Shown piece by piece: positions 11,865 through 19,886 of a DNA stretch of 64,000 nt; position 1 is the stretch's first letter; each line of letters starts with the position of its first letter. The position numbers and the translations under genes are program-made. This DNA comes from Caldimonas thermodepolymerans (GTDB lineage Bacteria > Pseudomonadota > Gammaproteobacteria > Burkholderiales > Burkholderiaceae_C): positions 496,001 through 560,000 of the forward strand of contig NZ_CP064338.1 of the NCBI RefSeq assembly GCF_015476235.1, written 5' to 3'. The notes under the pieces were generated by a model that was not told where the DNA came from, made no database searches, and saw only the letters and a program-made list of their open reading frames with translations.

Positions 11865-12056
11865 TCACCTGCGGCGGCGCACCGCATGGTCGTCGCTGCG
11901 CCGGCGCAGCAGCCAGGCGCCCACGCGCTGCGGGTCGGCGCCGACCTGCGCCACGGCTTCGCGCAGCAGGCCCGGCGTGACGGCGAGCTTTTCCGCCCAG
12001 TGGCGCATGCTGGCCTCGTCGCGAGGGTCCAGCAACGGGGTGTCGTGGCGCTTCAT
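11865..12056 (-). CDS. DUF3606-type small protein
   Basis: 63 residues. DPRDEASMRHWAEKLAVTP followed by LLREAVAQVG is the DUF3606 pattern: a short helical motif, predicted to be helix-turn-helix-like, in which a protein 'moves' to a second helix ending in VG. It has a basic Arg-rich tail (RRRSDDHAVRRRR). Its ATG is one base from the stop of the upstream gene on the same strand, so the two are likely co-transcribed. The function of the family is unknown. A second DUF3606-like protein lies at 15301-15687. Confidence 0.7.
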   Translation of the reverse strand: MKRHDTPLLDPRDEASMRHWAEKLAVTPGLLREAVAQVGADPQRVGAWLLRRRSDDHAVRRRR

Positions 12057-12057
12057 C

Positions 12058-12270
12058 TCAGTGCAGGGTCGGCCACACCGGCAGCAGGCCCGTTTCCCCG
12101 CAATGGCACATCAGCGGCGCAGGCGTCATCTCGAACGTGACGTGTTCGTGGCCGCAGCCCGCGCAGCGCCATGCGTGGCTGACGACCTCGCTGTCGATCT
12201 CGATCGTCAGTTCCTCGTCCAGCTCCTGCAAGGCGCGCAGGAACTCGTCCTTGTCGATCAGGTAGTGCAT
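12058..12270 (-). CDS. Small CxxC zinc-ribbon-like protein
   Basis: 70 residues. Two cysteine pairs, WRCAGCGHEH (residues ~35-44) and MCHCGETG (~54-61), would form a four-Cys metal site. The N-terminal part is acidic and helical (DKDEFLRALQELDEELTIE). No family was recognised and no partner is obvious. It is probably the first gene of a pair with the DUF3606 protein. The start at 12268-12270 is preceded by GGAGGC. Confidence 0.65.
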   Translation of the reverse strand: MHYLIDKDEFLRALQELDEELTIEIDSEVVSHAWRCAGCGHEHVTFEMTPAPLMCHCGETGLLPVWPTLH

Positions 12271-12413
12271 GGGGGCCTCCTTCGTCAGCCGTGGTCTTCC
12301 ATGGCCCCATTGCGCCACAGGTGCCGTCGCGACCGCGTCAGCGGCGCACCGACAGGGCTGTCGTCCCGTGACCACAAGCCGGCGCGGTGCGCTGCCACGC
12401 TCGCGCGGGAGGG

Positions 12414-13427
12414 TCAGACCGTCAGCACCAGCTTGCCGAAGTGCGCGCCCGACTGCAGGTGGCGCAGGGCCTCGGCAGCCTCGGTCCACGGCCAGCTGCG
12501 GTCGATCACCGGGCGCAGCGTGCTGGCGGCATAGGCCGCGGCCACCTGTTCCAGCATCACGCGCGAGCCGACCGCGATGCCGCGCACCACGGCCGGGCGA
12601 CGGAAGATCTCCAGCGGGTTGATCATTCCCTCGGTGCCGCCCAGGTAGCCGATGATGTTGACCTGGCCGCCCGGGCGCAGCGCCTGCAGCGATTGCGAGA
12701 AGGTGTTGGGCCCGCCCACCTCGATCACGTGGTCGGCGCCACGCCCGCCGGTCAGCGCCAGGACCTCGGCGGCCCACTGCGGCGTGCGCCGGTAGTTGAT
12801 CGTGCCCCAGGCGCCCAGCTCGCGGGCACGCGCCAGCTTCTCGTCGCTGCTGGAGGTCACGATGGCGCGTGCGCCGGCCATCACGGCGAACTGCAGCGCA
12901 AACAGCGAGACGCCGCCGGTGCCCTGCACCACCACCACCTCGCCGGGGCGCAGCCCGCCCGAGGCCACCAGGGCGTTCCAGGCCGTCGCGCCGGCGCAGG
13001 GCAGGGTGGCGGCCTGCACGTCGGTCAGCTCGTCGGGCACGGGCACCAGGCGATCCTCCGACGCGATGATCTGCTCGGCGAGCACGCCGTCGCGCGGGCC
13101 GCCCAGCGAGCTGCCGGCCTCGCCCGGCTGGAAGCGGCCGTCGACCCAGCGTTCCCAGAATGCCAGCATCACGCGCTGGCCCGGCTTGACGCGCGTGACC
13201 GCCTCGCCCACCACCTCGACCTCGCCGACGCCGTCGGACAGGGGCACCAGCGGCAGCTCGAAGCGCGTGTGGTAGGTGCCGAGCACGACCTGCAGGTCGC
13301 GGTAGTTGACGCTCATCGCGCGCATGCGCAGGCGCACTTCGCGCGGACCGGGTTCCGGCAGGGTGCGGCGCACCGGCTGCAGGCCGTCGAACCCGTGGTG
13401 GTGGATCGCAAGGCACAAGGTGCTCAT
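12414..13427 (-). CDS. Zinc-independent MDR-family NAD(P)H-dependent oxidoreductase (quinone reductase/alcohol dehydrogenase-like)
   Basis: 337 residues. It has an N-terminal GroES-like domain (SVNYRDLQVVLGTYH, VPLSDGVGEV) and a Rossmann domain with VVVQGTGGVSLFALQFA near residue 165. It lacks the Cys cluster of structural zinc alcohol dehydrogenases and fits the MDR7/quinone-oxidoreductase-like subgroup. The substrate is unknown. A LysR-type regulator is transcribed divergently from a 97-bp gap and is the likely controller. The start ATG is at 13425-13427. Confidence 0.85.
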   Translation of the reverse strand: MSTLCLAIHHHGFDGLQPVRRTLPEPGPREVRLRMRAMSVNYRDLQVVLGTYHTRFELPLVPLSDGVGEVEVVGEAVTRVKPGQRVMLAFWERWVDGRFQPGEAGSSLGGPRDGVLAEQIIASEDRLVPVPDELTDVQAATLPCAGATAWNALVASGGLRPGEVVVVQGTGGVSLFALQFAVMAGARAIVTSSSDEKLARARELGAWGTINYRRTPQWAAEVLALTGGRGADHVIEVGGPNTFSQSLQALRPGGQVNIIGYLGGTEGMINPLEIFRRPAVVRGIAVGSRVMLEQVAAAYAASTLRPVIDRSWPWTEAAEALRHLQSGAHFGKLVLTV

Positions 13428-13524
13428 CGGACAGGTCCTTTCTTCGCTTCGTTCAGCTCTGGCGCCGATTCTGGCGTGCCGCGGATCCGCATGCAAATTC
13501 ATAATGTGGATCATCTTCATGCAT

Positions 13525-14439
13525 ATGGCGCAAGTCATGCTCAGCGAACTCAGGACCTTCGTGCTGCTTGCCGAGCTGGGCTCGGCCCAGGAAGTCGCGC
13601 GCCGCCTGCCGTTGACGCAGCCGGCGGTGACGCGCCAGCTGCAGCGGCTCGAAGCCCTGCTGGACGCGCAGCTGCTGGACCGGCGCAGCAAGCCTGCACG
13701 CCTGACGCCTACCGGCGTCGCGGTGCTGGCCGAGGCGCGCAAGGTGCTCGCGGCGGTCGAGGAGCTGAAGCAGGTGGCCTCGCAGAGCGCCGAGCCCAAG
13801 GGCGTGCTGCGCCTGGGACTGGCTCACGCGCTGTGCGAGCCGGCCCTCGCGGACGGCCTGCACGAGCTGGGCCGGCGCCACCCGGCGGTGCGCCTGCAAC
13901 TGGCAAGCGGCTGGAGCAGCGAGTTGCTGGCGCGCGTCGACCGCGGCGAGCTGGACGCGGCGGTGATCCACCTGGCCGGTGCCGCCGACGCGATGCCGCC
14001 GCCGCGCGGGCAGGTGCTCGCGGAGGATGACCTGGTGTTCCTCGTCTCGCCGCAGCTGCCGTTGCCCGCGCGCCCGCGCCTGGAGGCGCTCAACCGCATC
14101 GGCTGGGTGCTGACGCCGGACACGGTCTGCGGATCGCGCGGCGCCTTGCGCGCGGCGGTGGAGCGCAGCGGCGTCGCCCTGCACGTCGCGGCCGAGGTGC
14201 AGGATGCGGCCTTGCAGGCCGGCCTGGTGCAACGCGGGCTGGGCGTGGGCGTGATGCCGCGGCGCCGGGCCGAGGCGTGGAGCCGGATGAAGCTGCGGCG
14301 CGTCAGTGTCCCGGGGCTGCGCCTGCGCATGACGGTCTCGCTGGTGCGCGCACTCCACCTGGGCCGCCTGGCGCGGGCGGTGGACACGCTGGAGGCGGTG
14401 CTGAAGGAGCGCCTGCGGCGCCAGGGGCGTCGTCAGTAG
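13525..14439 (+). CDS. LysR-family transcriptional regulator
   Basis: 304 residues. The N-terminal winged helix-turn-helix reads LAELGSAQEVARRLPLTQPA with VTRQLQRLEALL following; the C-terminal two-thirds is a LysR substrate-binding domain. Four in-frame ATGs lie at 13504, 13519, 13525 and 13537, none with a strong ribosome-binding site; 13525 was chosen as a compromise and the true start could be any of them. It is divergent from the MDR oxidoreductase and probably regulates it. Its 3' end overlaps the convergent gene by 7 bases. Confidence 0.85.
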   Translation: MAQVMLSELRTFVLLAELGSAQEVARRLPLTQPAVTRQLQRLEALLDAQLLDRRSKPARLTPTGVAVLAEARKVLAAVEELKQVASQSAEPKGVLRLGLAHALCEPALADGLHELGRRHPAVRLQLASGWSSELLARVDRGELDAAVIHLAGAADAMPPPRGQVLAEDDLVFLVSPQLPLPARPRLEALNRIGWVLTPDTVCGSRGALRAAVERSGVALHVAAEVQDAALQAGLVQRGLGVGVMPRRRAEAWSRMKLRRVSVPGLRLRMTVSLVRALHLGRLARAVDTLEAVLKERLRRQGRRQ

Positions 14440-15215
14440 CGCGGCCGCCGGCCAGCCACCGTGGGCAGCGGCTCGCCCGCCAGCCACGCCCGCGCCACTT
14501 CGGCCTCGTCGACCTGCGAGGCCAGCCACGACACCTCCGGCGGCACCACGCGCGTGCCGGGGGCGGCGTCGGGCAGTCGCCGTGCCAGGTGCACCGCGAA
14601 GGCGGCCAGCCGGGCCGCGCGCACCGGCTGGTGCTGTTGCGGCAGCATCATCTGCAGCTGGCCCAGCATCCAGTGGGCCAGGCGCTGCAGCCCGCGCGCG
14701 GTGGCACCTGCCGGCGCCTGCGGCGAACGCACGAACAGGACGTGCCGGAAGTCCAGCGCCGCCACCGCCTGCTCGTCCAGCGAAGCCAGTCCCTGCTGCA
14801 GGGCCTGCGGCAGCGCGCCCGGGGCATGCGGCAGCACCACCAGCAGGTGGCGCACGCCGGCTGCGTGCAGGCGCCGTGCGATGCCGGGCAGCTGTTCGGG
14901 TTGCGGCCGCACGAAGGCCTCGTCGCGGCCGTTGACGTGGCGCTCGCGGTCGAAGACGACGAAGGCGGTGTCGGCCTGTGTCCCGCGTCGTGCCAGCTGC
15001 GCCTCGGGCAGCGGATGGAACGTGGCCAGCGCCGGCGCCACCGGCGCGGCGACCAGCGCCTGCACCTGCCGGAATCCGCCGCCACCCAGAGCCTGCTCCA
15101 GCACCGCCGAGCCGAGCGCGCCGCCGGCGCCGACGACGAGCACGGTACGGGCCGCAGCGGCGGGCCGGGGGGCAGGGGCGTGGGCGGCGCGCAGCGCCTC
15201 GTTCAGCAGGGTCAT
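14433..15215 (-). CDS. NAD(P)-binding Rossmann-fold protein, hypothetical
   Basis: 260 residues. A dinucleotide-binding turn, TVLVVGAGGALGSAVLEQAL (residues ~24-43), indicates a Rossmann fold of the atypical SDR/semialdehyde-dehydrogenase-like kind. The catalytic YxxxK is not evident, so it may be a regulatory or isomerase-like member. Later regions (ALDFRHVLFVRSPQAP, LQRLAHWMLGQL) resemble NAD-binding proteins annotated as 'NAD(P)H-binding' in Burkholderiales. Function unknown. The first 23 residues are Ala/Pro rich. Confidence 0.65.
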   Translation of the reverse strand: MTLLNEALRAAHAPAPRPAAAARTVLVVGAGGALGSAVLEQALGGGGFRQVQALVAAPVAPALATFHPLPEAQLARRGTQADTAFVVFDRERHVNGRDEAFVRPQPEQLPGIARRLHAAGVRHLLVVLPHAPGALPQALQQGLASLDEQAVAALDFRHVLFVRSPQAPAGATARGLQRLAHWMLGQLQMMLPQQHQPVRAARLAAFAVHLARRLPDAAPGTRVVPPEVSWLASQVDEAEVARAWLAGEPLPTVAGRRPRY

Positions 15216-15300
15216 GGTGGCTGCAGTATGCCCGCAGCCGGCACGGGAACGCCACTTGCCGCATCGGTCCGGCCCGACGGATCCCCCAGGAGGAGTCGCG

Positions 15301-15687
15301 ATGGAACGCAAGCATGGATCGCACGCGCCGGCGCCGGGCCACCGGCCGGCGCCGGTGGACATCGGCGCCGAATCGGTGGCCGGCGAGGAGGACCCGGGCG
15401 CAGGCATCGACACGACGCTGCAGTCCGGTGCCTGTCGCCCGGACGGCATCGACCCCGCCTCCGGCCTGCGCGGGGACGGCTGCCTGGCGCAGCCTTCCGG
15501 CGAGGACGACACGCGGCAGGACTTCGAGCCGCTGGACCGCGGCCGCATCCACCTGCTGGACCCGCTCGAGGTGCAGTACTGGTGTCGCGAGCTCGGCTGC
15601 AGCGAGGCCGAGCTGCACGACGCGGTCGGCCGCGTCGGTGCCCACGTCGCCGCGGTGCGCGAAGCCCTGCGCAGGCCGCGACGCTGA
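15301..15687 (+). CDS. Protein with C-terminal DUF3606-like motif
   Basis: 128 residues. The first 75 residues are Gly/Asp/Pro rich and probably disordered. The C-terminal 45 residues (RIHLLDPLEVQYWCRELGCS, then EAELHDAVGRVG) match the same DUF3606 pattern as the gene at 11865-12056. GGAGGAG lies 6-12 bases before the ATG, a strong ribosome-binding site. Function unknown; an N-terminal linker plus DUF3606 is frequent in Burkholderiales. Confidence 0.7.
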   Translation: MERKHGSHAPAPGHRPAPVDIGAESVAGEEDPGAGIDTTLQSGACRPDGIDPASGLRGDGCLAQPSGEDDTRQDFEPLDRGRIHLLDPLEVQYWCRELGCSEAELHDAVGRVGAHVAAVREALRRPRR

Positions 15688-15761
15688 CGCCCGGCGGGAC
15701 GCGGCGCGCGCCGCCGCGTGGCCGGCCTCACAATGTCGGCTCGCACGCTGGAGGGCTGGAC

Positions 15762-16241
15762 GTGAGGGCAAGGCAGGCGGGGTTCACGCTGATCGAGATG
15801 GTGGTCGTGCTCGCGATCATCGCCATCCTGGCGCTGATGGCGGTGCCTTCGATGCAGGCGCGGCTGGTGCGCGAGCAGATCGTCGAGGCCATGCCGCTGG
15901 TCGACCTGGCCCGCCGCCCGGTCGCGTCGATGTGGAGCACGGCACGCGAGCTGCCGCAGGACAACGCCGCGGCGGGGCTGCCACCGCCCGATCGCATCGT
16001 CGGCAATCATGTCAGCAGCGTGCGCGTCGAGGATGGCGCGGTGCACGTGACCTTCGGCAACCAGGCCAACGGGGCGCTGCGCGGCAGGACCCTGACGCTG
16101 CGCCCGGCGGTGGTCGAGGACGCGCCGGTGGTGCCGGTGGCCTGGGTGTGCGGCCACGCGCCGGTGCCGCAGCGCATGACCGTGCACGGGCGCAACCGCA
16201 CCGACGTGCCGGAGCGCTACCTGCCGCTCAACTGCCGCTGA
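15762..16241 (+). CDS. Type IV pilin-like (pseudopilin) protein
   Basis: 159 residues from a GTG start behind GGAGGG at 15750-15755. The class III signal is RQAGFTLIEMVVVLAIIAIL: prepilin peptidase would cut after the Gly, leaving Phe with Glu at +5, followed by the hydrophobic helix. The C-terminal part has two cysteines (WVCGHAP and LPLNC) that can form the D-region disulfide loop of PilA-type major pilins. It is stand-alone: no pil or gsp assembly genes are nearby, so it must use machinery encoded elsewhere. It could be a minor or silent pilin. Confidence 0.82.
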   Translation: MRARQAGFTLIEMVVVLAIIAILALMAVPSMQARLVREQIVEAMPLVDLARRPVASMWSTARELPQDNAAAGLPPPDRIVGNHVSSVRVEDGAVHVTFGNQANGALRGRTLTLRPAVVEDAPVVPVAWVCGHAPVPQRMTVHGRNRTDVPERYLPLNCR

Positions 16242-16260
16242 AGGCGCGCGGGCGGCGCGC

Positions 16261-16683
16261 TCATTCCTCGCTGCGGTGCGCGGCCCAGCGGTCGTACGCC
16301 CACATGCCGGCGAGCATCGCCAGCACGAACACCAGCCCCTCGACGGCGCCGGTGCCCAGCAGCACCACGCCCGGGCCGGGGCAGATGCCCGCCAGGCCCC
16401 AGCCGATGCCGAACAGCAGCGCGCCGACGACCAGGCGCCGGTCGATGCCCCGGGTCGAGGGCAGCTGCATCGGCGCGCCGAGCAGCGAGCGGCGCCGGCG
16501 CCCCGCCACGGCAAAGGCCACCAGCCCCACCGCGATCGCGCCGCCCATCACGAAGGCCAGCGACGGGTCCCAGGCCCCGGCCAGGTCGAGGAAGCCCAGC
16601 ACCTTGGCCGGGTCGGCCATGCCGGCCACCAGCAGCCCGAGGCCGAACACCAGGCCGGACAGGAAGGCAAGGACGTGCAGCAC
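16261..16683 (-). CDS. YeeE/YedE-type (DUF6691) membrane protein, second half-transporter
   Basis: 140 residues, four membrane spans. The FGIGWGLAGICPGPGVVLLG motif near residue 100 is the second signature of the split YeeE/YedE sulfur-compound channel (thiosulfate uptake TsuA-like). The companion half is 13 nt upstream on the same strand (16697-17131). With a BigR-type repressor and a persulfide hydrolase adjacent, transport of sulfide, thiosulfate or another sulfur species is likely; direction and substrate are not shown by the sequence. Confidence 0.85.
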   Translation of the reverse strand: MLHVLAFLSGLVFGLGLLVAGMADPAKVLGFLDLAGAWDPSLAFVMGGAIAVGLVAFAVAGRRRRSLLGAPMQLPSTRGIDRRLVVGALLFGIGWGLAGICPGPGVVLLGTGAVEGLVFVLAMLAGMWAYDRWAAHRSEE

Positions 16684-16696
16684 GGGGGTCTCTCCT

Positions 16697-17131
16697 TCAG
16701 CCCGCGACCAGGTGGCGCATCACGTACACCGTGGCGAAGCCCGTGGCCATGAAGGCGAGCGTGGCGACCAGCGAACGTGGCGACAGCCGCGACAGCCCGC
16801 ACACGCCGTGGCCGCTGGTGCAGCCCGAGCCGCAGCGCGTGCCGACGCCCACCAGCAGGCCGGCGGCCGCCAGCAGCACGTAGCCGGCCTCGATGCGCAG
16901 CGGCGGCAGCTCGGCGAACAGCCGCCACAGCACCGGCGCCGCGACCAGGCCCAGCACGAAGGCCGCGCGCCAGCCGACGTCGCCGGCGCGCGGGCGCAGC
17001 AGGCCGCCGAGGATGCCGGAGATGCCGGCGATGCGGCCGTTGAACAGCACGAGCAGCGCCGCAGCCAGGCCGATCAGCACGCCGCCGGCCAGCGACGCCC
17101 AGGGGGTGAACTCGTTCCAGGCAATGGTCAT
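16697..17131 (-). CDS. YeeE/YedE-family membrane protein, first half-transporter
   Basis: 144 residues, four membrane spans. It contains [15 protein letters not shown] and [20 protein letters not shown], the conserved Cys-bearing substrate path of the YeeE/YedE family. Its ATG overlaps the stop of the regulator gene by 4 nt (ATGA), so translation is probably coupled. It works with the adjacent 140-residue half. Confidence 0.88.
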   Translation of the reverse strand: MTIAWNEFTPWASLAGGVLIGLAAALLVLFNGRIAGISGILGGLLRPRAGDVGWRAAFVLGLVAAPVLWRLFAELPPLRIEAGYVLLAAAGLLVGVGTRCGSGCTSGHGVCGLSRLSPRSLVATLAFMATGFATVYVMRHLVAG

Positions 17132-17466
17132 CGATGTCTCCGGGAGCGGGGGGCGGGCGCGCAGAACATGTCGTAGAGCAGCTGCAGCAGCTGCAGCACC
17201 CGTTCGTCACTGACGCGGTAGTAGATGTGCTTGCCCTCGCGCCGCGTGGCGACCACGCCCTCGTTGCGCAGCACGCCCAGCTGCTGCGACAGCGTCGGCT
17301 GGCGTATGTCCAGCAGCGCCTCCAGCGCGCCGACGCAGCACTCGCCCTGCGACAGCTGGCACAGCAGCAGCAGGCGGTCCTCGTTCGACATCAGGCGCAG
17401 CAGGGCGGCCGCATCGGTGGCAGCCGCACGCATCGCGTCCATGTCGGTGGCAGTGGCGGAAGGCAT
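17128..17466 (-). CDS. ArsR-family repressor, BigR/SqrR-like persulfide sensor
   Basis: 112 residues. ArsR winged helix: [20 protein letters not shown], recognition helix [18 protein letters not shown], wing [11 protein letters not shown]. It has a Cys pair in GECCVGALE near residue 44 and a Cys near the C-terminus (DMFCAPA); the BigR/SqrR group uses one Cys from each region to form a persulfide/tetrasulfide switch. It probably represses itself, the YeeE/YedE pair and the divergent hydrolase from the AT-rich operator at 17487-17515. Inducer assignment rests on family knowledge. Confidence 0.87.
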   Translation of the reverse strand: MPSATATDMDAMRAAATDAAALLRLMSNEDRLLLLCQLSQGECCVGALEALLDIRQPTLSQQLGVLRNEGVVATRREGKHIYYRVSDERVLQLLQLLYDMFCAPAPRSRRHR

Positions 17467-17486
17467 CGGGGGGTGAACAGTTTAGA

Positions 17487-17515
17487 TTGATATATTATGT
17501 TTTCTGATATATTGT
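17487..17515. promoter_or_regulatory. AT-rich operator/promoter of the persulfide-response genes
   Basis: TGATATATT occurs twice (17488-17496 and 17505-17513), 17 bp apart, in the only strongly AT-rich stretch for kilobases around. TTGATA (17487-17492) and TATTGT (17510-17515), 17 bp apart, could serve as -35 and -10 for the rightward hydrolase gene. Overlap of repeats and promoter is what is expected for a BigR-type repressor box. Confidence 0.5.
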
Positions 17516-17558
17516 TCCGTCAACCGGCAGGGGTTTCAGCCGGCAACCGGAGGCCGCG

Positions 17559-18419
17559 ATGCAGATGCAAGTGCAAGGGTTCCACGACCCGGAGACCGGA
17601 ACCGTCAGCTACGTCGTGCACGAGCAGGGCGGCACGGCGGCGGCGGTGATCGACCCGGTGCTCGACTACGACCCGAAGTCCGGCCGCACCTCCACCGCGC
17701 ACGCGGACGAGCTGATCGACTACGTGCTGCGGCATGGCCTGTCGGTGCAGTGGCTGCTCGAGACGCACGCCCATGCCGATCACCTCTCGGCGGCCGGCTA
17801 CCTCAAGCGGGTGCTGGGCGGGCGCATCGGCATCGGCGCGCAGATCGGCGCGGTGCAGCGCGTCTTCAAGCGGCTGTACAACCTGGGCGCGGGCTTCCCT
17901 TGCGACGGCAGCCAGTTCGACCACCTGTTCCAGGACGGCGAGCGCTTCCACATCGGCGCGCTGGAAGGCGAGGCGATCGCGGTGCCCGGGCACACCCCGG
18001 CCGACGTGGCCTACCGCATCGGCGACGCGGTGTTCGTCGGCGACACGCTGTTCATGCCCGACGTGGGCACCGCGCGGGCGGACTTCCCCGGCGGCGATGC
18101 GCGCCAGCTGTACCGCTCGATCCGCCGCCTGCTCGCGCTGCCGGAGGCCACGCGCCTGTACGTCTGCCATGACTACCCGCCGGCCGGGCGCGGGCCGCAA
18201 TGGGAGACCACGGTGGGCGAGCAGCGGGCGCACAACATCCACGTGCGCGACGGCATCGGCGAGGACGAGTTCGTCGCGATGCGCACCGCGCGCGACGGCA
18301 CGCTGGACATGCCCACGCTGATGCTGCCGGCGATCCAGGTCAACGTGCGTGCGGGCGAGCTGCCGCCGCCCGAGCCCAACGGCATCGCCTACCTGAAGAT
18401 CCCGCTCAACGCCCTGTGA
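17559..18419 (+). CDS. MBL-fold hydrolase, ETHE1/Blh-like persulfide dioxygenase
   Basis: 286 residues. The metal motif THAHADHLS (HxHxDH, residues ~69-77), GHTPAD and GDTLFMPD are in the order of glyoxalase II-fold enzymes. [14 protein letters not shown] and [14 protein letters not shown] are typical of ETHE1/Blh, which oxidise glutathione persulfide to sulfite. It is divergent from the BigR-like repressor, as in bigR-blh operons. No rhodanese domain is fused. The enzymatic assignment is from family and context. Confidence 0.87.
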   Translation: MQMQVQGFHDPETGTVSYVVHEQGGTAAAVIDPVLDYDPKSGRTSTAHADELIDYVLRHGLSVQWLLETHAHADHLSAAGYLKRVLGGRIGIGAQIGAVQRVFKRLYNLGAGFPCDGSQFDHLFQDGERFHIGALEGEAIAVPGHTPADVAYRIGDAVFVGDTLFMPDVGTARADFPGGDARQLYRSIRRLLALPEATRLYVCHDYPPAGRGPQWETTVGEQRAHNIHVRDGIGEDEFVAMRTARDGTLDMPTLMLPAIQVNVRAGELPPPEPNGIAYLKIPLNAL

Positions 18420-19401
18420 GCTCGTCGCGCACCGCCGCGGCGATCTCGTAGGAGCGCAGCCGTTTGGCGTGGTCGTAGATGTTGGAGGTGATCATCAGCT
18501 CGTCCGCCCCGGTGCGCTCGATGAAGGCCGCCATCGCCTCGCGCACCGTCTGCGGCGAGCCGATCGCCGAGCAGGACAGGATGGACTGCAGCAGCGCGCG
18601 CCGCGGCTCGTCCAGCGATTCCAGGTACCCCTCGACCGGCGGCGGCAGCTGCGTGGGCCGGCCGCTGCGCAGGTTCACGAAGGACTGTTGCGCCGAGCTG
18701 GCGAGGAAGCGCGCTTCCTCGTCGGTGTCGGCCGCGAACACGTTGAAGCCGAGCATCACGTAAGGACGGTCCAGCTGCGGCGAGGGCCGGAACTGCGCGC
18801 GGTACAGCTCGATCGCGTGCATCATCTGCGCCGGCGCGAAGTGCGACGCGAACGCGTACGGCAGGCCCAGCGCGGCGGCCAGCTGCGCCCCGAACAGGCT
18901 GGAGCCCAGGATCCAGATCGGCACGTCGAGCCCCGCGCCCGGCACCGCGCGCACTGGCTGGCGCGGCGAGCCGGCGAAGTAGTCCATCAGCTCGACCACG
19001 TCCTGCGGGAACTCCTCCGGGTCCGACATCAGGTTGCGGCGCAGCGCCCGCGCGGTGGTCGGGTCCGAGCCCGGCGCGCGCCCCAGCCCCAGGTCGATGC
19101 GGCCCGGGTAGAGCGAGGCGAGCGTGCCGAACTGCTCGGCGATCACCAGCGGCGCGTGGTTGGGCAGCATGATGCCCCCGGCGCCGACGCGGATCGTCGA
19201 CGTGCCGCCCGCCACGTGGCCGATGAGCACCGCGGTCGCGGCGCTGGCGATGCCGGGCATGCCGTGGTGCTCGGCCAGCCAGTAGCGGCGGTAGCCCCAG
19301 CGCTCGGCATGCTGTGCCAGGTCGAGCGTGTTGCGGAAGGACTGGGCGGCGTCGCTGCCCTGCGGGATCGGAGCGAGATCAAGGACGGAGAACGGGATCA
19401 T
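18406..19401 (-). CDS. Luciferase-like (LLM class) flavin-dependent monooxygenase
   Basis: 331 residues. [12 protein letters not shown] at the N-terminus, [15 protein letters not shown] and [20 protein letters not shown] are hallmarks of the YhbW/LLM group 1 of F420/FMN-dependent TIM-barrel oxidoreductases. The substrate is unknown. Start: the ATG at 19399-19401 was chosen because family members begin shortly before FSVLDL; longer upstream frame is unsupported. Its 3' end overlaps the convergent hydrolase gene by 14 bases. Confidence 0.85.
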   Translation of the reverse strand: MIPFSVLDLAPIPQGSDAAQSFRNTLDLAQHAERWGYRRYWLAEHHGMPGIASAATAVLIGHVAGGTSTIRVGAGGIMLPNHAPLVIAEQFGTLASLYPGRIDLGLGRAPGSDPTTARALRRNLMSDPEEFPQDVVELMDYFAGSPRQPVRAVPGAGLDVPIWILGSSLFGAQLAAALGLPYAFASHFAPAQMMHAIELYRAQFRPSPQLDRPYVMLGFNVFAADTDEEARFLASSAQQSFVNLRSGRPTQLPPPVEGYLESLDEPRRALLQSILSCSAIGSPQTVREAMAAFIERTGADELMITSNIYDHAKRLRSYEIAAAVRDELTGR

Positions 19402-19549
19402 GGTCTGCGCGCACGGCGTGGTGAGTCCCCACAGCCTAGCCGGTCCGGGCGTTTCGTGCAGCGCGGCGCTCCAAGCCCGCATCCGCCGGGCGGTCGCGCG
19501 ACTTCACGCGGATTTCACACCGGGCACACATGCGGCCGTCAGCATGCAC

Positions 19550-19572
19550 GGCGTTGCCGTCGTGGCAACGCC
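19550..19572 (+). other. Perfect 9-bp hairpin in the leader of the DUF1161 gene
   Basis: GGCGTTGCC and GGCAACGCC flank a 5-base loop. The right arm ends only a few bases before the AAGGAG ribosome-binding site of the gene at 19588. No T run follows, so it is not a classical terminator. It could stabilise the mRNA or control access to the ribosome-binding site. Confidence 0.4.
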
Positions 19573-19587
19573 TGCAAGGAGCCGCCC

Positions 19588-19872
19588 ATGAACACCGCTT
19601 CCGCCTCCCGCCTCGTCCTCAGCCTGTGCCTGGTCGCCGCGGCCGCGCTGCCGGCCGTGGTCTGGGCCGAGCGCCTGGAATGCGACGCGCTGGTCGAACA
19701 GATCGAGGCCAAGCTGCAGGCCAACGGCGTGCGCCACTACCGGCTGGACGTGGTCGATGCCGATGCCGAGGCCCAGGGCCGGGTCGTCGGGACCTGCAAC
19801 GGCGGCACCGCCAAGATCGTCTACCAGCGCGTGCCCAAGGCCCATGCGCAGAAGACCCGCGCGATGACCTGA
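19588..19872 (+). CDS. DUF1161 periplasmic small protein
   Basis: 94 residues. It has a Sec signal peptide ([19 protein letters not shown], cleavage after AWA) followed by [20 protein letters not shown], the signature of DUF1161. Two cysteines remain in the mature part (ECDAL and GTCNGG), likely a disulfide. The family is exported and of unknown function. The ribosome-binding site AAGGAG is 8 nt before the ATG. Confidence 0.8.
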   Translation: MNTASASRLVLSLCLVAAAALPAVVWAERLECDALVEQIEAKLQANGVRHYRLDVVDADAEAQGRVVGTCNGGTAKIVYQRVPKAHAQKTRAMT

Positions 19873-19886
19873 GCGCCGCGCGGTCC

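Noticed and set aside
13504-13524. Earlier ATGs of the LysR gene as start
   Set aside because: They would add residues not typical for the family, and none has a better ribosome-binding site; left as alternatives.
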